DNA of 64,000 nt from Copromyces sp. CBS 386.78 (Eukaryota > Ascomycota > Sordariomycetes > Sordariales > Sordariaceae): NCBI GenBank assembly GCA_030685235.1, contig MU839079.1, forward strand, positions 992,001-1,056,000, in the 5' to 3' direction. Below the pieces are notes generated by a model. The model did not search any database and was not told the origin of the DNA. It saw only the letters and a program-made list of their open reading frames with translations. Positions 57,111 through 64,000 of this stretch are shown piece after piece. Each line of letters starts with the position of its first letter. The first letter of the stretch is position 1. Position numbers and translations under genes: made by a program.

Positions 57111-60026
57111 CTACCCATTACTACTCTCCGGAACCGGATGACTCGAGCTAGCAGCAGCAGCAGCAGCAGCAGCAGCCTTCTCCGCCTTCTCCGTCGCCTC
57201 CCTAATCTCCCTCATCTTCTTCTCCCTCACAAAATTAACAAAATACTCGGCTCTCAAATCCCTACCACCCGTACCCATATCCTTTCCCTTCCCTTTTACT
57301 TTCGCCTTTGCCTTTGCCTTCCCCTTACCCTTATCTTTCACAATACCGCCTGATCCAATAACCCCAGTAGCAGCACTACTCGTCACCACCGACCCTGATC
57401 CCGACCCCAATCCCAATCCCGACCCCGATGCGGAAGCTGAGCTCGAAGGCGTCCCCGCCCCCGCCCCCGCCCCCAATGCTGGCTTCCTCTGCAAAAACTT
57501 CCTGCTGCTACTAGTAATGTGCGCTAGCCTCGATAGATTCGAAGAAGTCAACCTTGAGCTTGAACTCGGGTTCAAGCTGGAGCTGGATTTCGTTCGTTGC
57601 TGACGTTGCAAACGTGGAGGGAGGCTTGGTTCGGGGATGCTATCTGCGTTGCTGATTTGGGTTGAGAGTACGTTGAGGTGGGTGTTGGCGGTGCTAGATA
57701 TGAGCTTTGAGCGGGCTGTAGAGGAGAGCGCAGATGGGGTCGAAGGGTCGGGTATACTCTCTGCGTTACTGAGTTGGCTGAGCAAGGGGAGCTTGGTGTT
57801 GGTGTTGGTGTTGGTGAAGTTGGTAGGGGCGGGGATTTGGGTTATCAAAGGCCGGGAGGGGCTTGGTGCGGTGGTAGTGGTTGGTCGTGGTGGTGCTACT
57901 GGGGCGGGGGCGGGAGTCCCTGGTACAATTTGGGAGCTTGGTCGGGTATTTTTTTGCTGTGTTCGTTGATGGCTGACAGGGAGGGCTGGGGAGCTGACGT
58001 CGACTTTTGAACCTCGTCGAGGAGGAGGTGGACTGATAGATGCCCGTTGCGTCGTGATCTTTGCTGAGGATGGTGGAGGTGGTGGTGGGCTAGTATCTAG
58101 TCGTGGCCCTTTGAAGGCTGCTGATGCTTCTCGTGGAGATGGGCTAACACCTGTTTGATTTTGTGGTCGAGTGACTTTTGTGGCGGAGGAGGCAGGACCC
58201 ATTCCTTGTGAACGACTAGGTGCTTGTGGAAGTACAGGAGGAGGAGGCGATGGAGACGGCGATGAGGATGAAGACGCCGAGCCTATCTCGATAGGCGCAG
58301 CAGCATCTGAGCCTGGTATTGGCTCATCTTCTATAGGAGGCTCAAGTTCTAGAGGCCGGTTGGATAGTCGGCGCGGTACCGAACGATCTATGGTCTGGAT
58401 AACCGGCCGGATTCTCTTCTTCGGTATCGAGGATGGAGGATGGATGGGATCCGAAGCAAGTTCGGCTGTAAGCGTTCCGACCAGAGCTTTCGTGATTGAC
58501 TTTGCGACCAACCGTGGTTTTGGTAAATGGTTCGTCGTTGAGGGCGATGGAATAATAGGCATCTTTGACTTGCTTGAATCTCCGTTTTCCCGTAGAACAA
58601 CTGGTGTGGTAAACCCCAGTGTTTCGCTAATCGACCGTACCATCTTAGGGTACTTGTCGAGAACATCATTAATGTTTTCTTTAGTCAGGACTCCCTTCTG
58701 GTAGCGAGGTCTGGAAACGTGGTCATTGTAAAACTCGATAGCTACCCGGACTGGGACATTGCCATGGCCATCTGCAGCTTCGCGTATGTACTGCAGGTAA
58801 TCATCGCAATAATAGCGGACAAAGTCGTCGTAGAGGAACTCCATGATGGCACTTCGTTTCCGAAGGTCATGTACACATAGAACCGCCCTTACAAAGTCTC
58901 CGAGGCTGCCCTTGTAATCTGGGTATGCCACTTTGTAGGCGGTGTAAGGAACTTGAGAGGGCGGCCCATTCGGCGGGATCTTTTCATCAGAGCTGGCCAG
59001 ATGTTGAGTCCGCTGTTCCATTGTTTTCAGCGAGTGACTACTAGTATCGGCAGACTGCTGCTCTTCAGGGGCTTGTTGGGAGTCCGCGATATGCTCAGAC
59101 AACCTGGTCATCGAGGGGTCTTCTGTTTCCGCTCGGGGAAACACAGCCGAGGACCGTTCGGGCTCAGCAGCAGTCGACCTGTAATCGCTATATATAGTGG
59201 TGACTGATTTTGTCATGATGCGGCGACGCTTTTCCGGCGGTGGCCTCGACGGCGTGGTGCGAGCAAGGTAGCTAGCGGGTATGATTTGGGCCGATGGAGG
59301 AGTCTGCTCCAACTCGGCATCATCAGGCAGAACAGGCAAGGCTCCTTTGTTGACAGGAGGAAGAACGTCGGTCACGGCCATGGGGACTTGGAATTCCAAT
59401 CCGCCCTCGGAAGCAACGCTACTGCTTGGAGGGAACTCTGGCAAGAAGGGAACGCGGGCCTTGACCTTGAACACTAACGGGGATGATGGACCATGTTCTG
59501 CTGGGCGTTTCTGGGACGAAAGCGGTGCCGGTAGCGCGCGACTGGGAAGGTCGGGAGTTGCTATCGTCGCCTGTTTAGGGGTCGAGTTATTTTCTGGCGA
59601 GGGTTCCAGTCCTGGTGTTCCATCCTTCGCTTCGCCGTCGCTAACAGGTGTCGCTGGTCGGAGATGGTGCTCGGGAGATGGTGACCAAGGGATGGGTGTT
59701 CCCTCTTGTGAACCTGTAGCGGTTGGGTCCGGTGTTGATGGTCCGTCCTGTTCCTCATCTTCTCTTACGGAATCTGCAGACGGTCGTGCCGGAGAGGGGT
59801 TTTTGCGAGGTGATGGGAGCGGCGCGATACTGTGGATGTACTGCGCCTTGACTTCTTGCAGGAGTTCTGCTGGGACATTGGCAAACCCATCGGGGTTCCA
59901 GGCATCCTGGCGATCCAGTAATTCCTGCTGCTCCCGGTGAACTCGAAGGATACTGCGCGGAATTTTGTGCTTGCCAGAAAGGAAACCAGGCGACCAGGTG
60001 GGAATATCTAGGGCTGGCGAGGTCAT
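57111..60026 (-). CDS. Large disordered protein with one conserved-looking block, 971 aa
   Basis: Single exon from ATG 60024-60026; not recognised. Residues 1-70 look folded (PTWSPGFLSGKHKIPRSIL, then RQDAWNPDGFANVPAELLQ). Residues 70-350 are Pro/Ser/Glu-rich. Residues about 360-470 have the composition of a helical domain (YPDYKGSLGDFVRAVL, then FLYDDFVRYYCDDYLQYI, then RPRYQKGVLTKENINDVL). The remainder is Pro/Ser-rich, with many SPPPPP runs, a Gly/Ser stretch, a Lys/Gly-rich basic stretch (GKGKAKAKAKVKGKGKD) and a 10-residue poly-Ala from a GCT/GCA repeat near the C-terminus. Possible nuclear localisation signals (EKRRRIMTK) suggest a nuclear scaffold. The stop is only 120 bp from the convergent HET gene's stop. 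Function unknown; a chromatin or telomere factor is a guess only. Confidence 0.8.
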   Translation of the reverse strand: MTSPALDIPTWSPGFLSGKHKIPRSILRVHREQQELLDRQDAWNPDGFANVPAELLQEVKAQYIHSIAPLPSPRKNPSPARPSADSVREDEEQDGPSTPDPTATGSQEGTPIPWSPSPEHHLRPATPVSDGEAKDGTPGLEPSPENNSTPKQATIATPDLPSRALPAPLSSQKRPAEHGPSSPLVFKVKARVPFLPEFPPSSSVASEGGLEFQVPMAVTDVLPPVNKGALPVLPDDAELEQTPPSAQIIPASYLARTTPSRPPPEKRRRIMTKSVTTIYSDYRSTAAEPERSSAVFPRAETEDPSMTRLSEHIADSQQAPEEQQSADTSSHSLKTMEQRTQHLASSDEKIPPNGPPSQVPYTAYKVAYPDYKGSLGDFVRAVLCVHDLRKRSAIMEFLYDDFVRYYCDDYLQYIREAADGHGNVPVRVAIEFYNDHVSRPRYQKGVLTKENINDVLDKYPKMVRSISETLGFTTPVVLRENGDSSKSKMPIIPSPSTTNHLPKPRLVAKSITKALVGTLTAELASDPIHPPSSIPKKRIRPVIQTIDRSVPRRLSNRPLELEPPIEDEPIPGSDAAAPIEIGSASSSSSPSPSPPPPVLPQAPSRSQGMGPASSATKVTRPQNQTGVSPSPREASAAFKGPRLDTSPPPPPPSSAKITTQRASISPPPPRRGSKVDVSSPALPVSHQRTQQKNTRPSSQIVPGTPAPAPVAPPRPTTTTAPSPSRPLITQIPAPTNFTNTNTNTKLPLLSQLSNAESIPDPSTPSALSSTARSKLISSTANTHLNVLSTQISNADSIPEPSLPPRLQRQQRTKSSSSLNPSSSSRLTSSNLSRLAHITSSSRKFLQRKPALGAGAGAGTPSSSASASGSGLGLGSGSGSVVTSSAATGVIGSGGIVKDKGKGKAKAKAKVKGKGKDMGTGGRDLRAEYFVNFVREKKMREIREATEKAEKAAAAAAAAASSSHPVPESSNG

Positions 60027-61350
60027 GGCTGAGACTGGTGATGTGGGAGCAATGATTTGGTGTCGTTTGATTGAGTTTGGGGACCGGGTCGCAGAAGCCG
60101 GGAGAGGGAAAGCAATTGGGGAAAGTCCTTCTTCCTACATTTGCTTCAAAGGGAGTATCGTGTCATGTTGAGGTTTAGCCAGATTATCGCATAGCAAAAA
60201 GCCTCGTTCGAGAGTGATGAAGCTGGAGAGAGCTGGTTGAGGTTGAAGTTTGTTTGGTCGTGTCGCATCGATAAGCGCGTTCGGACCCCGCCGTTCTTGT
60301 CAAGTGGGAAGCCCTTGGATCGCCAACTCACGTGGTCGGGTACCCTAAAATCACATTGGTCAACACAAAGGCAGCCCTGCTGAGCGGTGATTTTGAAGGA
60401 TGATTGACTATTTTCAACGACAAGGACAAACCCAAGTTAAAGATGTTTTACATCTCAATCAACTTTTCCATTCCAGAGATTCTACCAGATGTGCTGAATT
60501 TGTGAACCTGATGAGGATGAATTCTTGAGTGGCTTCCCTACAAGATAATTGGGTATTTGGCGGGTAGATACCCACAGTCACAGTAGTTCTCTGTACCTAG
60601 CTACTTCTACCAAAATACCATGCGTCCATCCGTTTCCTTCCTCACCACGGCCCTCACCAAGGAACCGTAGGCAATGAAAGAGTGAAAAACAATCAAAGAT
60701 CAATCAATAATCTTGCCGGAAACCCAAAAATTCCCCAGCCAGCCGAAGCCAACTGAGAGCGGTCAGGTATGTAGTTTTCAACTAGCGAAAACGCGATCTC
60801 GGACGAATCCTCACTGATACGCGTAAAACCCCTGCACTTGGATGAAGAAGAAAAAAAGGAGGAGAAGGAAAAGTTAAAAGATTCCGGGAAGGGTTGGCTT
60901 GATTAAATACCTAGCCCGGTGCGGGGGACGGGAGGTCATGACTTTCCACAACCTAACTGCAGGTCTAGCGCCCCGTCAAGGGCCGCCCCACCAGCTGTCA
61001 GGCCAGGCCAGGCCAGGCCCACCCCCGGAATTGCGTGCATATGCAATGGAGGGGACGCTAAACGTTAGCTACAGTGAATCCCGCAAATTACGTCACGCTT
61101 CGCAGCTCCTATTTCTATACCGTAACATTGATCAACAGGTCCCAACCCGTCCCTTCCGCATCCTCTCCCTTTTCGTTTGCTGTTCACGCATTCCATTCCG
61201 TAGGTGACAGCATCACTACCTAAGCTTTACCTATCTTATCGTATCATTTCATTGCCACTTGATTGACATGCTGCAGTGTCTCTGAACTTACCTAACCATC
61301 ACCATCTCCCGATCCATCAACAGATCCTCCCTCTCTCGATTATCGCAACC
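60027..61350. promoter_or_regulatory. Divergent intergenic region
   Basis: 1.3 kb between the 971-aa gene (minus) and the LMBD1 gene (plus). A GGCCA direct repeat (three to four copies) lies at 61000-61020. No gene recognised. Confidence 0.5.
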
Positions 61351-63165
61351 ATGGATACCACCCCAATGGTGGCACGCGCCGGGCTACTCCAGACTAGCTT
61401 GATCTGGACCGCCTACGCCGTCGCCGTTGCTCTAGTCTTCCTCGTCGCCGTCATCACCATCTTCACCTGGCAGACCCCATATGATCGCTCCAAGCTTGTC
61501 ACCACCGTCGCCATCATCAGTCTCACCTCTCTACTCGCTACCGTGTTCCTCCTTCCCGTCGATATCGCCCTCGTCTCCTCCACCGCGTCCGCATCGAGGG
61601 GCACCAAGAAAGACTGGGCAACTCCCGAACGCGTCGACGGCATCCTCACGACGCTCAAGATTGTCTACTACTCCCTGTACAGTTTCGATGCGCTCCTCTG
61701 CCTGGTCGTTATCCCGTTCGCATACTTCTGGTACGAAGAGCACGATGAGGTCCTTGAGGAGGAGGGAAGGGAGACGTGGTTTACCCGGTTCGCGCAAGCC
61801 TTGAAATATACCATTGCCTTCATCTTCCTCGTCATCATCTTGTTCCTCGTAGGCTTCTTCGTCCCTGCTGCAGCCCAAGACCATGGCCGACATCTCGACC
61901 TCGACTACTTCAAGCGTCTGTTGACAAACAACAAGGGTGAAAAGGCTCTCAGCTTTGGCCTTGGCCTGCTCATGACACTGGGAACCCTCCTCCACGTTCT
62001 CTACACCGGACCCGGTCTTGCTCTCCTTCCAGTCTCCTTCATCAAGAGTGCCCCGTCCATCTCGGCCCCTCAGCTTTCCGCCACGACTGCTTCCGACCTC
62101 GAGCGCAACCGCGAGCTTCAGCGTCAAATCGAGATGCGCAACGCTGGTCGCACCGAAGCCATGTCTCAGAAGGACAGGCGCGAGCTCGACCTTTTACTCC
62201 GTGAGGAACGCACTCTCGTTCGCCGCCAGCGTCTGGCAGCCGAAGCACGCGGCGAGGGACAATCCACCATCATGCGAATCTGGACCAAGACCCAGGCCGT
62301 TTTTCGTCCGCTGAAACTCATCGGTGGCATCCTCCTTCTTCTGCTCTCGGTAATCCTCTGCATCTCCATGCTCATCACCGCCATCGACAAGGCCGCCAAC
62401 TCGGTCTGCAAGTCCCACTGCGGCTACATCCTCGGGCACATCAACGTATTCCAGCCCGTCAACTGGGTCTTTGTCAAGGCCGCCAAGGCGTTCCCCGTCG
62501 ACTACATCCTCATGGCCTTCCTGATCCTCTTCCTCTTCAGCAGCTCCATCACCGGCATCGCCTCCGTCGGCATCCGCTTCCTCTGGGTCAGGCTTTTCCA
62601 ACTCAAGAAGGGCCGCACCGCTCCCCAAGCCCTGCTCATCGCAACCGTCATGCAAGCCCTCATCATCCTCGCCATCAACTACGCCGTTGTCAACCTTCTC
62701 GCCCCTCAATACGCCATGTACGGCACCCAAACCTTCTGCCAAGGTCTTGCTCTGACCCCCGGCACCCAACCAGACTGCACGAACCACAGGGACATGATCC
62801 GCCCCTGCTCCGAGTCTCTCACCGACCCTCTGGCCAAGGACGTCTGCACGCCCACCGTCATGTCGACTTTTCTGAACCGCATCGTGCTCAACTGGCCCGT
62901 GTTTGGCGCCATTGATTTTTGGGCCCAGTTTGTGTTCTTGACCGTGTTCTTGCTGGTGTTCATCACCAGTCTGGTCAGGACTCCCAGGTTGAATCTTGGT
63001 GAGATTGACGAGGAGGCGCAGGCGGATGAGGAGGAAGGCTTGCTGGCGAGCACGGCGAGGAGGTTTGGAGCTACTTGGCAGGATATCACGGGCAGGGCTA
63101 GGAGGACTGGTGGTGCTGGTGGAAGTTCGGCTGGTCAGGGGTATGGAACTAATGGGACGAATTGA
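61351..63165 (+). CDS. LMBD1-family multipass membrane protein, 604 aa
   Basis: Single exon; ATG 61351 (AACCATGG context) chosen over any upstream non-ATG codon. About nine hydrophobic segments span the protein. They include [19 protein letters not shown] (residues about 17-36), [132 protein letters not shown] and [16 protein letters not shown]. The order and the [20 protein letters not shown] and PQYAMYG motifs match LMBR1 domain-containing protein 1, the lysosomal cobalamin exporter of animals. Fungi largely do not use cobalamin, so the transported substrate here is uncertain. The middle cytoplasmic loop (about 245-310) is Arg/Glu-rich. The C-terminal tail is acidic then Gly/Ser-rich. Confidence 0.92.
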   Translation: MDTTPMVARAGLLQTSLIWTAYAVAVALVFLVAVITIFTWQTPYDRSKLVTTVAIISLTSLLATVFLLPVDIALVSSTASASRGTKKDWATPERVDGILTTLKIVYYSLYSFDALLCLVVIPFAYFWYEEHDEVLEEEGRETWFTRFAQALKYTIAFIFLVIILFLVGFFVPAAAQDHGRHLDLDYFKRLLTNNKGEKALSFGLGLLMTLGTLLHVLYTGPGLALLPVSFIKSAPSISAPQLSATTASDLERNRELQRQIEMRNAGRTEAMSQKDRRELDLLLREERTLVRRQRLAAEARGEGQSTIMRIWTKTQAVFRPLKLIGGILLLLLSVILCISMLITAIDKAANSVCKSHCGYILGHINVFQPVNWVFVKAAKAFPVDYILMAFLILFLFSSSITGIASVGIRFLWVRLFQLKKGRTAPQALLIATVMQALIILAINYAVVNLLAPQYAMYGTQTFCQGLALTPGTQPDCTNHRDMIRPCSESLTDPLAKDVCTPTVMSTFLNRIVLNWPVFGAIDFWAQFVFLTVFLLVFITSLVRTPRLNLGEIDEEAQADEEEGLLASTARRFGATWQDITGRARRTGGAGGSSAGQGYGTNGTN

Positions 63166-64000
63166 AGGGATGGTTCTCGTTAGTGTGGAAAATTGTGATG
63201 GCGATGGATTTTGTGTGGCGTGTGGTGGCTCTCTACCCTGATATCCCCAGATTGTTGTTGTTGTTGTTGTTGTTGGTAGAGAGACGGAAAAGTTGGGCAT
63301 AAGTGTAGTTTTTTCTGTCTACAGGTTTTTTTCAAGCTGGTTAGGTAAGGTCAGGACAGGTCAAGGGATGGTTATGGATGGGTAAGGGATGGAGTTATGG
63401 TTATGGTTATGGGTATGGCTGATTCCTGTATCTTGCCTTCTCTTCTCTTCGTGTCATTGCTTCTGTTTAGTTTCTCCCCTTTGGTACCAAATTGTCATGA
63501 TGAAATCGAAAATATCCTAAGCGAACGATGAGTTCTAGCATCTTCATTATGTGCCTTTATTACACCCTTTGACAGGTGTTCAAAACATACCTGGGCGTAC
63601 AGAATCCACAGCAGACCCTTGCCGACGCGCTTCTAACTTATTACCAGACATATCACGGTTTTGTAACAGTCTTTCCTCATCAAAAAGATTCGTAGAGCAG
63701 CATTAAGTCTAGACTATGTTGTGATCGGTTGATCCTCACGACCACTCGCACCTCTTCCTCTCTCTTTTCCCTCTCTCTCTGGGGCACGCCACGCTTCTCA
63801 AGCCCATAAACTCCTGACTCCCCAAACCAAAACCCAAACACTACATCTACATGGGAGTCGTAGGCCCACTCCACTCCCCTTTCCCTTTCCCAGTGTCTAA
63901 CCTAAACCACCGATGTCCCCTTTCCTCCCACCCCGCCCCCGGCCCTACATGCAGCTCCCTCCAACACCCAACACAATACACCTCCTCCCCTCCATCATCA
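63166..64000. other. Window-end intergenic region
   Basis: A (GTT) run of eight or nine units at 63252-63277 and GGTTATG tandem units near 63390-63415. No gene recognised up to the window edge. Confidence 0.5.

Noticed and set aside
1..64000. CRISPR arrays, operons, bacterial ribosome-binding sites and 5S rRNA genes
   Set aside because: None seen; the window is eukaryotic with spliced genes. I looked for the dispersed Neurospora 5S sequence by eye and did not find it.

Overview
The window is nuclear DNA of a filamentous ascomycete, most probably a Neurospora or a close Sordariaceae relative. The basis is short introns (57-85 bp) with GTRNGT donors and CTAAC-like branch sites, an NADPH oxidase gene next to a type I myosin gene, a fungal HET-domain gene, and a 5.5 kb LTR retrotransposon that is AT-rich and depleted of CpA in the manner of repeat-induced point mutation (RIP). 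Species was not determined.

Layout. 1-11.2 kb is gene-poor. It holds a terminal-inverted-repeat element (about 6937-7709), one copy of a tRNA-like RNA polymerase III-type unit (about 8505-8667), a pair of diverged 0.2 kb direct repeats (9064-9579) and at most two very small protein genes. 11.9-19.4 kb holds a ZZ/EF-hand membrane-anchored protein gene (minus), a metallo-beta-lactamase-fold gene with an apparent one-base deletion (plus), and nox-1 (minus, four exons). 20,832-26,363 is a Ty1/copia-type retrotransposon with 180 bp LTRs and a perfect 5 bp target duplication, heavily RIP-mutated and lying in the nox-1/myo-1 intergenic space. 28.8-41.7 kb holds myosin I, UDP-GlcNAc pyrophosphorylase, a mitochondrial BolA protein, an ACSF3-type acyl-CoA synthetase and a Tma23-like G-patch protein. 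42.4-42.6 kb holds the second copy of the tRNA-like unit. 43.1-53.1 kb holds tRNA-His guanylyltransferase (minus) divergent from a Swd1/RBBP5 COMPASS subunit, then the RNA polymerase II largest subunit. 54.7-63.2 kb holds a HET-domain gene whose 5' end looks broken, a large disordered protein of unknown function, and an LMBD1-family membrane protein.

Functional themes are hyphal growth (NOX-1 reactive oxygen, myosin I at actin patches, UDP-GlcNAc for chitin) and core gene expression (RPB1, COMPASS, Thg1, ribosome biogenesis). These are ordinary eukaryotic neighbours, not an operon. Exon-intron structures were built by hand from splice consensus and reading-frame continuity with known families; all joined coding lengths are whole codons except the frameshifted metallo-hydrolase.

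The observation most likely to be new is the pair of homologous tRNA-like units 34 kb apart. They share an almost identical core of about 50 bp, A- and B-box-like promoters, a TATA-like upstream element, T-run terminators, and a terminal stem with a compensatory base-pair change.
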